Source: Prevotella sp. (GTDB lineage: Bacteria > Bacteroidota > Bacteroidia > Bacteroidales > Bacteroidaceae). Taken from it: a DNA stretch of 64,000 bases. The notes beneath the pieces were generated by a model. That model saw only the letters and a program-made list of their open reading frames with translations. It did not search any database and had not been told where the DNA came from. Positions 44,174 to 54,896 of this stretch are shown one piece after another; position 1 is the first letter of the stretch; every line of letters begins with the position of its first letter. The translations under genes and the position numbers were made by a program. The stretch is from contig JAFYZT010000018.1 of the NCBI GenBank assembly GCA_017548605.1, positions 1-64,000 of the forward strand. Direction: 5' to 3'.

Positions 44174-44213
44174 CAAGCTGAAATAAACACTATAATTAAC
44201 ATCAAAACCGACA

Positions 44214-45203
44214 ATGGAAAAAGTAGTAAGTGGCATCCGTCCAACGGGCAACCTTCACTTAGGTAATTATTTCGGAGCCGTTAAGAGCTTTGTGAAGATG
44301 CAAGATGAATACGACAGTATGTTTTTCATCGCCGACTGGCACAGCCTGACCACCCACCCTAAACCCGAAGACATCCAGCAGAGTGCCCGCATCATCATGG
44401 CAGAATACTTAGCTTGTGGCATCGATCCCAAGAAAGCGCCCATCTACATACAGAGTGATGTGAAAGAGACCTTGGAGCTTTATCTCTTTCTCAACATGAA
44501 TATGTATTTGGGAGAGTTAGAGCGTGTGACGACTTTCAAGGAAAAAGCCCGCAAGCAACCCGACAATGTGAATGCCGGTCTACTCACCTACCCCACACTC
44601 ATGGCTGCTGACATCCTACAGCATCGAGCAGTAAAAGTGCCTGTCGGCAAGGATCAAGAGCAGAACATGGAAATGGCCCGCAGGTGTGCCCGTAGGTTCA
44701 ACCACATCTATGGTGTCGACTTCTTCCCTGAGCCCCAGAATTTCTATTTTAACGAGAAGGCCGTGAAGGTGCCTGGGCTGGACGGTAGTGGTAAGATGGG
44801 CAAGAGCGAAGGCAACTGCATATACCTTCGTGACGACGATAAGACTATCACCAAGAAAGTGATGAAGGCAGTTACCGACCTTGGTCCACAACAGCCGAAT
44901 AGTCCCAAACCAGAAGTGATAGAGAATCTGTTCACCTTCCTGAAGATCTGTTCCACCCCCGACACATACGCTTATTTCGATGAAAAATGGAACGACTGCA
45001 CACTGCGTTATGGAGATATGAAGAAGCAAATAGCACAGGATTTGGTAGCTGTTATCAAGCCTATTCGCGAGCGCATCGAGGACTATTCTGCCAACAAGGA
45101 ATTGCTTGACAAGATAGCCCGTGAAGGAGCCGAGATTGCACGCGCCAGTGCACAGGCCACGCTCAAGGAGGTGAGAAAGATTATTGGATTTAGAGAAGGG
45201 TAA
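44214..45203 (+). CDS. trpS: tryptophan--tRNA ligase
   Basis: 329 residues, class I synthetase. Start MEKVVSGIRPTGNLHLGNYF contains the HIGH-type motif HLGN (15-18); the KMSKS-type motif reads KMGKSEGN. Length and the DQEQNMEMARR stretch fit TrpS. Single gene divergent from tRNA-Val. No tryptophan leader peptide was noticed in the short leader. Confidence 0.97.
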   Translation: MEKVVSGIRPTGNLHLGNYFGAVKSFVKMQDEYDSMFFIADWHSLTTHPKPEDIQQSARIIMAEYLACGIDPKKAPIYIQSDVKETLELYLFLNMNMYLGELERVTTFKEKARKQPDNVNAGLLTYPTLMAADILQHRAVKVPVGKDQEQNMEMARRCARRFNHIYGVDFFPEPQNFYFNEKAVKVPGLDGSGKMGKSEGNCIYLRDDDKTITKKVMKAVTDLGPQQPNSPKPEVIENLFTFLKICSTPDTYAYFDEKWNDCTLRYGDMKKQIAQDLVAVIKPIRERIEDYSANKELLDKIAREGAEIARASAQATLKEVRKIIGFREG

Positions 45204-45322
45204 TAAAAAAAGGAGTTAAAGGAATAAAGGTGAATGATGAATGACAATTCCTAACTCTTAAAATTCTTATTGCGAATCAACGACTCAACCTTCCAGATTC
45301 AAACCTCAGATATCAAACAAAA

Positions 45323-45346
45323 AAGCGCCTCCTTGTGGAGGCGCTT
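45323..45346 (-). terminator. ompA terminator
   Basis: Perfect 10-bp stem AAGCGCCTCC/GGAGGCGCTT with a TTGT loop; on the minus strand it runs into TTTTTT. It lies between convergent trpS and ompA and may serve both. Confidence 0.85.
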
Positions 45347-45368
45347 AATTCTTGTCTTTCTACTCTGA

Positions 45369-46544
45369 TTACTCAGTAATCTGGACAGTAGCACGACGGT
45401 TGAACTCAATCGGTGACAGGGTATCAACACCACCGAGGCCGCGAGTAGTAATCTTCGAGCTGCTTACGCCCATGCCTTCGAGTTCGCCGGCGAGAGTCTC
45501 AGCACGACGCTCGGACAGCCACTGGTTGTGATCAACAGAACCGGTAGCACTGTCAGCATAACCATTGACGAGCAGGTTGGAGTTGTTCTCCACAGCGTAC
45601 TTAGCAAGAGCGCGAACGTTCACGAGGTCTTTCTGAGAAGCAATCTCGGTACGGTTCAGGTTGAAGAACACAGACACCGGAGTGGTGATGAACTCATGCA
45701 CGTCGGGACAGGTCGGGCACTTGTGGTTCTTGATCAGGTTGTTCAGACGAGCAATCTCTGCATTAGCATCGTTAAGCTGTGAGTTGAGAGCGTCGATCTG
45801 AGCCTGGTACATGCGCTTGATAGCATCCACATCGGGCACGGGATCCCAAGTAGCCTTGCCAAGGTTGAAGGTAAAGCCAAGTTCACCGTAAAGGGTGTTG
45901 TCCTTGTCTTCCCATCCACGACCGTTGTGAGCATTTTTCAGAGTGTTGCCCCACATGCCGCTGAAGTCTTCCTCGCTGCGGTTCCATCCAAGTTCAAGGT
46001 TGAGAGCGATGCGCTTGCTCAGGCGGAATTCGTTGAGCAAACCAACACGCAGGTGCATTGCATAGAAGTTGTCAGTCATGTTACGTGAGATACCACCACC
46101 GAAGAAAGGAATGAAGTTCCAAACACGGTTGGGGTTGTAACCAAGAAGCATGTTGGAGAGGTTCAACAGAACATCTTCGCTCAAGGTCCAGTAACGAACG
46201 AAGCGGCCTTCCACCTGCTCACGCTGCCACTGATAAGGCATTTTGCCCCAAATACCCTGCAACTTGGTACGGAGACCAATACCAGGAGTGAACCACTTAC
46301 CGATAGCTACGGCAGCACCGAGGCTTGAACGCTCTTTCTCGAACGGGCTGTTCGAAAGGTCGAGATCACCACGTACGCCATGCTCTTCGTCAGTGTAGAA
46401 TGCATTCCAGTTGGCGCCAATCTGGATGAACCAGTTGCTCCAGAAGGAATTCGTAGCAACGCTGTAACGATTAACAGCGTCTTCCTGAGCCATAGAGGCT
46501 ACTGACACGCCGGCAAAAGCCAGCACCATGAATAACTTTTTCAT
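45369..46544 (-). CDS. OmpA-family outer-membrane protein
   Basis: 391 residues from ATG 46544 (MKKLFMVLAFAGVSVASMAQ signal peptide); a longer frame to 46565 adds nothing. An N-terminal beta-barrel (~25-255) leads to a coiled-coil-like stretch (QIDALNSQLNDANAEIARLN), a CPTCPDVH linker, and the OmpA peptidoglycan-binding domain (VNGYADSATGS, NQWLSERRAETLAGEL, NRRATVQITE). It anchors the outer membrane to peptidoglycan and is usually very abundant; the strong terminator and long leader fit high expression. Confidence 0.95.
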   Translation of the reverse strand: MKKLFMVLAFAGVSVASMAQEDAVNRYSVATNSFWSNWFIQIGANWNAFYTDEEHGVRGDLDLSNSPFEKERSSLGAAVAIGKWFTPGIGLRTKLQGIWGKMPYQWQREQVEGRFVRYWTLSEDVLLNLSNMLLGYNPNRVWNFIPFFGGGISRNMTDNFYAMHLRVGLLNEFRLSKRIALNLELGWNRSEEDFSGMWGNTLKNAHNGRGWEDKDNTLYGELGFTFNLGKATWDPVPDVDAIKRMYQAQIDALNSQLNDANAEIARLNNLIKNHKCPTCPDVHEFITTPVSVFFNLNRTEIASQKDLVNVRALAKYAVENNSNLLVNGYADSATGSVDHNQWLSERRAETLAGELEGMGVSSSKITTRGLGGVDTLSPIEFNRRATVQITE

Positions 46545-46614
46545 AACCTTTTTTATATTAAACAATCAAAAAAAATTAATATTCTTAAGAAGAGATTTAA
46601 TTCGAATTCGGTGG

Positions 46615-46622
46615 CAAAGATA
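46615..46622 (-). promoter_or_regulatory. ompA promoter -7 box
   Basis: TATCTTTG on the minus strand, leaving an AT-rich leader of about 65 bases. Confidence 0.55.
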
Positions 46623-46719
46623 ATAATAAATTTTAAAACTTCTCTATTTTTCTTCATATTTTTTCATTTTTTGTCTAAAAAAATGCCATTTTTTATAAAA
46701 AAGTTGAAAAATTTACCCC

Positions 46720-48540
46720 TTATCCGAGCATTTTCTCTATTTCTTGCTGTTGAAGTACGAAATGGATGCTTTTCCCATCGGGTGTGAGATTTACATCGGC
46801 GCACTTCAACAAACCGTTCACCAAGTGGTCCATTTCATCATTCGACAATACCTGCCCGTAGGGTATTGCCGCGCTACGTGCCATTCCCAGCACCAGAGTC
46901 TCCTGCATCCGCTCAGTGGCACCATGTTCGAGTGATGCCGCCTGAACCAGCACATCTGTCATCAACGTGTCTGGTGCCACGTCGTCAATGCCTGCAGGAA
47001 TACCTCGGAGAACAACACCCTCGTCGCTGTCATTGAAGTCGAAGCCCAAGTTACGCAACTCCAGCTCGACAGCGTGCAACGCAACCCTGTCAGCCGCCGA
47101 CAGCGACAACTGTTCCGGGAAGAGCAGTTTCTGTGTTGTCCAATGGTGGTGGCGAGTACGGTCCATGTATTCTTCATAGAGTATTCGCAGGTGCGCCCTA
47201 TGCTGGTCGATGACCATCAGTCCCGACTTGACGGCCGTCATAATATACCTTCCTTTATATTGGTAATGATTGGTCGACTTATCGGAAAGCACATCGCCCT
47301 CGTTGCCGGGTTGTTCGAAGAGAGAAAGGTCTTGTTTTCGTTCCTCCATCTCCGGGAAGAGTTGTTCCCATTGCTCAGGGATATCCTTTTTATGAGACAA
47401 TCTTGTTTGTGAATATGACGAGTTTGTCCCCGAGAATGGGTTATACGAAGGGTTAACATTCACGTTCGGCATTTTCGTTGTCCCTCCCTGCTCATGATAG
47501 ACGGGAATGTCAGGACGTCCAATCGTGTCGAAATCGATGGTCGGCACCTCGTTGAACCGTCCCACAGCATCGCGAATTGCTGCAGACAATATTTGCCATA
47601 TTGCCTGTTCGTTTTCAAATTTAATCTCCGTTTTCGTAGGGTGAATATTCACATCTATATCGGCCGGTTCCACCTCAAAATAGATAAAGTAAGGCACCTG
47701 CTCACCTTGCGGCACGATACGTTCGAAAACTGTCTGAATAGCTTTGTTGAAATACGGATGTCGCATATATCGTCCGTTGACGAAGAAGAACTGTTGTGCA
47801 CCCTTTTTTCTTGCCGCCTCGGGTTTGCCCACATATCCATAGATACGGCACATATCCGTTTCCACCTCCACAGGAAGCAGTTCCTGGTTGGTTCGTTTAC
47901 CAAAGACATCCACAATACGCTGTCGCAGTCCCGTGGCAGGGAGGTTCATCAACTCTGAATTGTTGCTATGCAAAGTGAATGAAATGTCGGGGTTTACCAA
48001 TACTATCCGTTCATATGCCATCAACACATTGCTCAGCTCCGTAGCATTCGACTTGAGGAATTTCCTTCGTGCCGGCACATTAAAGAACAGATTCTCCACT
48101 TTAAAGTTGCTTCCTTGTGGCGTTGCTACCGGTTCCTGCCCCAAAAAACGCGACCCCGAAATGTTTAGCAGTGTGCCCAATTCATCCTCCGCTCTTCGCG
48201 TGCGAAGTTCCACCTGAGCCACTGCTGCAATTGAAGGTAACGCCTCGCCCCGGAAGCCCATCGTGCGTAATGCGAATAAGTCGTCTGCCTGCCGTATTTT
48301 CGATGTTGCATGCCGTTCGAAAGCCAATCGGGCATCCGTGCCCGACATACCAACTCCATCATCTACCACCTGGATGGTTGTCCTTCCCGCATCAATCACC
48401 GACACATGGATATTTTTTGCCCCGGCATCGACAGCATTCTCCACCAGTTCCTTGACCACAGAGGCCGGTCGTTGAATCACCTCGCCTGCGGCAATCTGGT
48501 TAGCCACGCTATCTGGAAGGAGTTGTATGACATCACTCAT
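46720..48540 (-). CDS. mutL: DNA mismatch repair protein MutL
   Basis: 606 residues. GHKL ATPase at the N-terminus is complete: ENAVDAGAKNI, DDGVGM, ERHATSKI, GFRGEALPSIAAV. The C-terminal dimer domain is present, but where nicking MutL proteins have DQHA(x2)E(x4)E this one reads DQHRAHLRILYE (445-456), and no CPHGRP motif appears near the end (LTPDGKSIHF instead). So it probably couples MutS to downstream factors without its own canonical endonuclease. Last gene of the guaB-ostA-mutL series. Confidence 0.96.
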   Translation of the reverse strand: MSDVIQLLPDSVANQIAAGEVIQRPASVVKELVENAVDAGAKNIHVSVIDAGRTTIQVVDDGVGMSGTDARLAFERHATSKIRQADDLFALRTMGFRGEALPSIAAVAQVELRTRRAEDELGTLLNISGSRFLGQEPVATPQGSNFKVENLFFNVPARRKFLKSNATELSNVLMAYERIVLVNPDISFTLHSNNSELMNLPATGLRQRIVDVFGKRTNQELLPVEVETDMCRIYGYVGKPEAARKKGAQQFFFVNGRYMRHPYFNKAIQTVFERIVPQGEQVPYFIYFEVEPADIDVNIHPTKTEIKFENEQAIWQILSAAIRDAVGRFNEVPTIDFDTIGRPDIPVYHEQGGTTKMPNVNVNPSYNPFSGTNSSYSQTRLSHKKDIPEQWEQLFPEMEERKQDLSLFEQPGNEGDVLSDKSTNHYQYKGRYIMTAVKSGLMVIDQHRAHLRILYEEYMDRTRHHHWTTQKLLFPEQLSLSAADRVALHAVELELRNLGFDFNDSDEGVVLRGIPAGIDDVAPDTLMTDVLVQAASLEHGATERMQETLVLGMARSAAIPYGQVLSNDEMDHLVNGLLKCADVNLTPDGKSIHFVLQQQEIEKMLG

Positions 48541-48606
48541 TTTGAAGGGGTGTTATAGGTCGTTATTAAGATGTTATAGGATAGTTGAAGAGATTCTAAA
48601 AGGACA

Positions 48607-48810
48607 TCACTGATAAAACAGGTAAGCCAGTAGTATGATCAAGGCGACCAGGGCTATCAGTTCCAGGGGTATCACCCGTTTTTGTTTTTCTTTCCCCTTG
48701 TCCATAGTGAAGTGGAGGCGGGAAGGTTTATTTATCTCCCCCGTTGTTCTGCCCTGATATATCATCTCGTGATGGAAGGGCCGTGGTTTTCGTACACGGA
48801 AAATACTCAT
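48607..48810 (-). CDS. small membrane protein
   Basis: 67 residues: a basic N-terminal half and one C-terminal membrane helix (LIALVALIILLAYLFY, ~49-65). It starts four bases inside the end of the OstA-like gene, so it is translationally coupled to it and lies before mutL. Function unknown; a tail-anchored accessory protein of outer-membrane assembly is a guess from position. Confidence 0.6.
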   Translation of the reverse strand: MSIFRVRKPRPFHHEMIYQGRTTGEINKPSRLHFTMDKGKEKQKRVIPLELIALVALIILLAYLFYQ

Positions 48811-50426
48811 TTGGCACTCCCTTCCGTCATTTCACGTCGTTTACCTCGCCAAATGAAGATATCATCCTTGTTGAGCGGTCGCACATAGTCATACCATCCG
48901 AATCCCGGCAGCCGGTCGCGCTTCGGCGGCACCTGTGTCAAGGGATACACCACCCCTTCCGAGGCATGCATCCATATTTTTTTCAATTTTCTTTTTTCCG
49001 AGAGATACATCCGCATGGTGTCCGTCTCATTGTAGATCATTGCAATGATTGAGCTGTCGTTGTCATCGACGGGATAATACACCATTTGCACATTACCTAT
49101 TGCCTCATTAAGACGGAGTTGTCCCTTCTCGTCGAAGTAGGCATTCATTCGTTTCGATGCCACTTGGTTGTAGTGTTCATCGTCAAACATCAGTTCAATA
49201 CTCAGAGCATTGCCCTCGACCCATGCCTCGCGGATAGTTGAGTCGTTCATAAACACCGTTATCTTGTCACCCAAAAGTTGTCGGTCGTCATTCCATACAA
49301 TAGGATCACGCAACATCGTAAGTGAAGAGTCTTTAGAGCACACTACCATAGAGTCGCATACTGCCTGAACATCGATTCTATACGCGCGTACCTTATTATA
49401 ACAATATACCTCACGGTACATCGAGTCAGTATCCATGTAAAATGTTTTCACCCTCATGGTGTCGGCATGCAGATACAAAGTGTCTTTCTGGGAATAGTCC
49501 ATGAACACCGGATTGCGGGTAGCCAATCCTTCGCCCGTTGTCTCATCGTAGACAAAACTTCCCGCCCTCATGCTGTTATTATTTTTCTTATCCACATAGA
49601 CAACATTTCCCACGCCTCGGCTTTTCTTTTTCTCGCTATCGTAGAAAAGGCTGTCGCCTGTGATCATCCTTTGTTGGTTTTCTATGGTCGAACGGTCGAA
49701 CAGTTCCGTTTTATCACCTGCCATGTAATAATATCCGTTGGATGAGACAATCTGATAATTATCTTTTAGCGAATAGATAGTTGAACGGCTTACTATCTGT
49801 GCCCTTTCCAGTCGGGCATCGTAATAAAGCGTGTCGGTATGTATCTCATAGTCGGGACTTTTCAATACCACTCCATAATACACCACGGCATCGCGCGTAT
49901 CAAGGTTATAGCGTCCCCAGTCGCCCACGAGGTCCACTTTCTTTTTTTTGTCGACAAGGTGTCCCCCCTCAGCGAAGTAGACGAAGTTGTACTTCCTGTC
50001 GTAATTGAGACTGTCGGTATATAAGATGGAGGTTTTTCTATGCACTACCACTACGTTTTTCCTGGCATAGACCATTTCAACCATCGGTCGTCCGTCGTAG
50101 AAAGCATAGTCGCTCTGCATGGACAGCGTATCACCCTGCACCATGCGCACATGTCCGAACGCCTCGAATGAATTATTGTTTTGATTGAAATAAGCGCTAT
50201 CGCATGTCAGTCGTGTTCCCGTATGTCGGAAAGCCACATTTCCCTTTACAATCTGGACACCTGGTTTTTTCATCTCATCGTGACGCAGTTCATTGGAATG
50301 TTCCAAATAGATACGTTGGTCACCGCCCCGTTTCTGCGCCCACACTGTGATAGTGAAGAAACAGCACAGGGCTATCGCCAAGCATCTACGTGGCACTCTG
50401 TTATGAAATGCCCCAGCCGATGTCAT
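48807..50426 (-). CDS. OstA/LptA-like LPS transport protein
   Basis: 539 residues with a signal sequence (AIALCCFFTITVWA). The first part has the OstA pattern of short beta-repeats: VQIVKGNVAFRHTGTRLTCDSAYFN and FEAFGHVRMVQGDTLSM. Larger than LptA (~185), it matches the Bacteroidetes OstA-like family. By homology it carries LPS in the periplasm, which fits lptB elsewhere in this window and the chaperone-like isomerases upstream. It overlaps the neighbouring isomerase and small gene by four bases each. Confidence 0.88.
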   Translation of the reverse strand: MTSAGAFHNRVPRRCLAIALCCFFTITVWAQKRGGDQRIYLEHSNELRHDEMKKPGVQIVKGNVAFRHTGTRLTCDSAYFNQNNNSFEAFGHVRMVQGDTLSMQSDYAFYDGRPMVEMVYARKNVVVVHRKTSILYTDSLNYDRKYNFVYFAEGGHLVDKKKKVDLVGDWGRYNLDTRDAVVYYGVVLKSPDYEIHTDTLYYDARLERAQIVSRSTIYSLKDNYQIVSSNGYYYMAGDKTELFDRSTIENQQRMITGDSLFYDSEKKKSRGVGNVVYVDKKNNNSMRAGSFVYDETTGEGLATRNPVFMDYSQKDTLYLHADTMRVKTFYMDTDSMYREVYCYNKVRAYRIDVQAVCDSMVVCSKDSSLTMLRDPIVWNDDRQLLGDKITVFMNDSTIREAWVEGNALSIELMFDDEHYNQVASKRMNAYFDEKGQLRLNEAIGNVQMVYYPVDDNDSSIIAMIYNETDTMRMYLSEKRKLKKIWMHASEGVVYPLTQVPPKRDRLPGFGWYDYVRPLNKDDIFIWRGKRREMTEGSAK

Positions 50427-51850
50427 TTCACCCAGCCTTCATATTCAAACTTGCAATCGCGGTATTGCTCATTCATCCTCACATAGGTGTTTTTCAGTTT
50501 TTCAGCCACCCAATCATGAAGAGCCTGTTCGCGTCGTTTGGCCAGCACCTCATCCTTCATCACCTGAAAATCCTCGGTGATGGTAGCACGGTGGCTTTCC
50601 GTCCGACTTTTCAATTTTACGATGGCGCACACCCTTTTACCCTTCGAGTTAATCATCTCGAACGATGGGGAAATCTCATCCACCTGCAAACGTTCCACCT
50701 GTCGTGCCACTTCCGTTGGCAGGTCCTGCATACGGAAACGCGAGGTACGCGTCTGCTCGGTAACATTGGCCATCAGTCCATGGTTTCTACGCGTGTCTTT
50801 GTCATCGGAGATATAGGTAGCAGCATTATCGAATGAGTATTTTCCCTCACGTATGTCATTTGCCACCGAGTCAAGTCTTTCCTTGGCCTGTGTGATAGCC
50901 TCCGAACTGATACGCGGCTTAAGCAGAATATGGCGCACATTAATACGGTCACCCCGTCGGTCAATGAGCTGAATAATGTGATATCCGAATTCCGTTTCAA
51001 CTATTTTCGACACTTTCTTCGGGTCGGTGAGGTTGAATGCCACGCTGGCGAAGTCCGGGTCGAGTGCCGCACGCGGAGTATAGCCCAATTCACCGCCCTG
51101 CCGTGCAGAGCCATCCTCGGAATAGAGTCGCGCCAATGTGGCGAATGTTGTCTCTCCATTGTTTACACGGTCGGTGTATTCACGTAATTGGTTCTTCACG
51201 CGGTTTATCTCCTCTTGTGACACACGTGGTTCTGAGGTGATAATCTGCACCTCTACCATAGTAGGTATCATGGGCAGGCTGTCCTGCGGCATGTCTTTGA
51301 AATAGCTGCGAACCTCTGCCGGCGACACGTTGATATCACTCACCAGTTTCTGTCGCATTTTCTGTACCAACTCACGGTTTTTGAAGTCATCGTGCATCTC
51401 CTGTCGCATTTGCGTGATGCTCTGTTTGCGGTATTCCTCCAGTTTTTCGCGAGAGCCAATCATCTGAATCCAGTAATTCAGTTGCTCTTCGATACTTTGC
51501 GTTATTTCGCTCTCTGTCACCTCGATACTGTCAATGGCCGCCTGATGCAGGAAGAGTTTCTGCACAGCTATCTGTTCCGGTATCGTACAGTCAGGGTCAC
51601 CATTCCACTTCAATCCTTCCTGTTCAGCTTGCAGTCGCATCATCTCAATGTCGGACTTGAGTATAGCTTCGTCGCCTACGACCCATACCACCTCGTCGAC
51701 AATATTATTGCTTGACTCCGGCCTGTTCACCCGTGTAGAATCATCGTCGACAGCCATCATTGTCCGTGCCGATTGTCGGGCATTAGTTGCCATAACAACC
51801 ACGGTCATGATGGCAGCTGCCAAACCTGTCATTGTTCTCACTTTCATCAT
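50423..51850 (-). CDS. SurA-like parvulin-type peptidyl-prolyl isomerase
   Basis: 475 residues with an N-terminal hydrophobic export signal. A SurA N-domain (VDEVVWVVGDEAILKSDIEM) is followed by one clear and one weaker parvulin domain (GELGYTPRAALDPDFA, VSKIVETEFGYHIIQL; second VRHILLKPRI). Periplasmic chaperone for outer-membrane proteins by homology. It lies between a second isomerase and the OstA-like gene in one operon. Confidence 0.9.
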   Translation of the reverse strand: MMKVRTMTGLAAAIMTVVVMATNARQSARTMMAVDDDSTRVNRPESSNNIVDEVVWVVGDEAILKSDIEMMRLQAEQEGLKWNGDPDCTIPEQIAVQKLFLHQAAIDSIEVTESEITQSIEEQLNYWIQMIGSREKLEEYRKQSITQMRQEMHDDFKNRELVQKMRQKLVSDINVSPAEVRSYFKDMPQDSLPMIPTMVEVQIITSEPRVSQEEINRVKNQLREYTDRVNNGETTFATLARLYSEDGSARQGGELGYTPRAALDPDFASVAFNLTDPKKVSKIVETEFGYHIIQLIDRRGDRINVRHILLKPRISSEAITQAKERLDSVANDIREGKYSFDNAATYISDDKDTRRNHGLMANVTEQTRTSRFRMQDLPTEVARQVERLQVDEISPSFEMINSKGKRVCAIVKLKSRTESHRATITEDFQVMKDEVLAKRREQALHDWVAEKLKNTYVRMNEQYRDCKFEYEGWVK

Positions 51851-51855
51851 GTCAT

Positions 51856-53283
51856 TTATTGATGGTTATTGACCGTTGCCAGCACCGCCTGGTTGATGAC
51901 CACGGGATACCGTCTGCGGAGGTCGGCCACCCACTCACGTTCGAGTTGGTCTTGGTAGTCAGCAATAACCTGTCCTTTCACGTCAGTATAGTCTTTCGGA
52001 GCCTTGAGCACTTTTCCGAAGGTGGCATCATAGGGGAAATCGGGTGTCGGTGTCACCGTTGTAGCACGTCCGAACACCTCCTTGTCCACCAAGGCATTAT
52101 CACCCGGTTTGAACAATCCCTTCTCCACGCGTATACGATGCACAGAGTCGGCATTAAACGTGGTGCGCAGTTTGTCTGCCCATTGGTCGAAGGGGATGTT
52201 CTTGACACATTTCTTAACTGCTTTAATATCTTTCTTGTCTCTCGCATGATAAGCGATACCCTTGAACCGGGGAGTCTCCCACTTATAATCTTTCTTGTGT
52301 TTTTGGAAATAAGCGGCAAGTGCCTTCTCATCTTTTGATGCCTTGTCCCACACGTTACGGTTGCTGATTTCATACAGCAACAATCCATCGTGGTATTCAC
52401 GTATAAGATTACTCAGTTCGGAGTCCTGCGCAGTATACTGGTCAGTCATCTCTGCCAACACGCTGGCAGGTGTGGCTCCACCTCCGCGCTGTTGCGCCAT
52501 ATCTTCCAATTTATGGTCGATAATCCCCTCGCGCAACCCACGTCGGTCAATAAATGTAAGTATGTCGGTACGCAATGAATCGTATGAGAAGAATTTGCTC
52601 CTGTCTTTCATCAGCACGATATGGTAGCCGTAGGGACTGAGGAACGGGCGGCTCATCTGTCCTTTCTGCAAAGCATACGCCTCGCGTTCAAATTCCTGCA
52701 CCAATTGTCCCGGTTGGCACCATGGCAGTTCGCCCCCGTTGAGTGCCGTGCTACGGTCGTCGGAATGCAGCTTGGCCATTTCTGCAAAGTCTGCCCCTTT
52801 TTGTATTGCTCCGTAGATAGAGTCTATGCGTACCTTGGCCTTGTCTTGTTCCGCCTTTGTAGCATTCTGGTTCACCATCAGCAGGATATGGGCCGGTTTA
52901 ATCATTCCGCCAAGAGAGTCAACCTGTCGTTGGGTACGGTTGTAAATACGTCGGGCTTCTGCTTCCACGTCGGCATCAGTGATAACCATGGGTCGTATCT
53001 GTTGGTCGCGATACATAGCGAACTCAGACTGGAAAGCTTGTGTGGTATCAATGCCAGCGTCAATAGCCGCTGCTACTTTCAGCTTATAGTTAACGAACAA
53101 GTCGACATATTCTTTTACCGTCTTTTTGTCGATGACACCTTCTGAATTATTTTTGTTATACGAATATTCAAACTCCGACCGTGTTACAGGTACTCCGTTC
53201 ACTGTCATGATAACAGGGTCGTCTTGTGCTTGGGCTGCAGAAGCGCATAAGAGCAATATGCCCAATAATTGTTTTATTCTCAT
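51856..53283 (-). CDS. PpiC-type peptidyl-prolyl isomerase
   Basis: 475 residues, signal peptide ending ASAAQAQ, helical N-domain (VNGVPVTRSEFEYSYNKNN) and a parvulin domain (PAHILLMVNQNATKAEQDKA, GGELPWCQPGQLVQEFE, SPYGYHIVLM), then a long C-terminal helical region. Likely a periplasmic folding factor. It has the same length as the next gene but differs in sequence, so a distant duplication is possible. Five bases separate the two. Confidence 0.88.
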   Translation of the reverse strand: MRIKQLLGILLLCASAAQAQDDPVIMTVNGVPVTRSEFEYSYNKNNSEGVIDKKTVKEYVDLFVNYKLKVAAAIDAGIDTTQAFQSEFAMYRDQQIRPMVITDADVEAEARRIYNRTQRQVDSLGGMIKPAHILLMVNQNATKAEQDKAKVRIDSIYGAIQKGADFAEMAKLHSDDRSTALNGGELPWCQPGQLVQEFEREAYALQKGQMSRPFLSPYGYHIVLMKDRSKFFSYDSLRTDILTFIDRRGLREGIIDHKLEDMAQQRGGGATPASVLAEMTDQYTAQDSELSNLIREYHDGLLLYEISNRNVWDKASKDEKALAAYFQKHKKDYKWETPRFKGIAYHARDKKDIKAVKKCVKNIPFDQWADKLRTTFNADSVHRIRVEKGLFKPGDNALVDKEVFGRATTVTPTPDFPYDATFGKVLKAPKDYTDVKGQVIADYQDQLEREWVADLRRRYPVVINQAVLATVNNHQ

Positions 53284-53319
53284 TTTCTTATGTTTTATTA
53301 TAGGAGTGAAGAGGAGAAT

Positions 53320-54813
<1,494 letters not shown>

Positions 54814-54823
54814 TTATTGCGTG

Positions 54824-54831
54824 CAAAATTA
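54824..54831 (-). promoter_or_regulatory. guaB operon promoter -7 box
   Basis: TAATTTTG on the minus strand, about 25 bases before the guaB ATG. It lies just downstream of the recQ terminator. Confidence 0.5.
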
Positions 54832-54846
54832 GCAATATTTTTTCAA

Positions 54847-54877
54847 AAGGAGAAAAGCCTAGCTAGCTTTTCTCCTT
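54847..54877 (-). terminator. recQ terminator
   Basis: AAGGAGAAAAGC/GCTTTTCTCCTT, a perfect 12-bp stem with a 7-base loop, running into TTG then A/T on the minus strand; about 20 bases past the recQ stop. Confidence 0.75.
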
Positions 54878-54896
54878 ATTTAATTGTATTTAACTC

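Noticed and set aside
51850-51856. Recent tandem duplication of the two 475-residue isomerases
   Set aside because: The equal length is striking, but the sequences differ in domain content and motif spacing, so a recent duplication is not supported.
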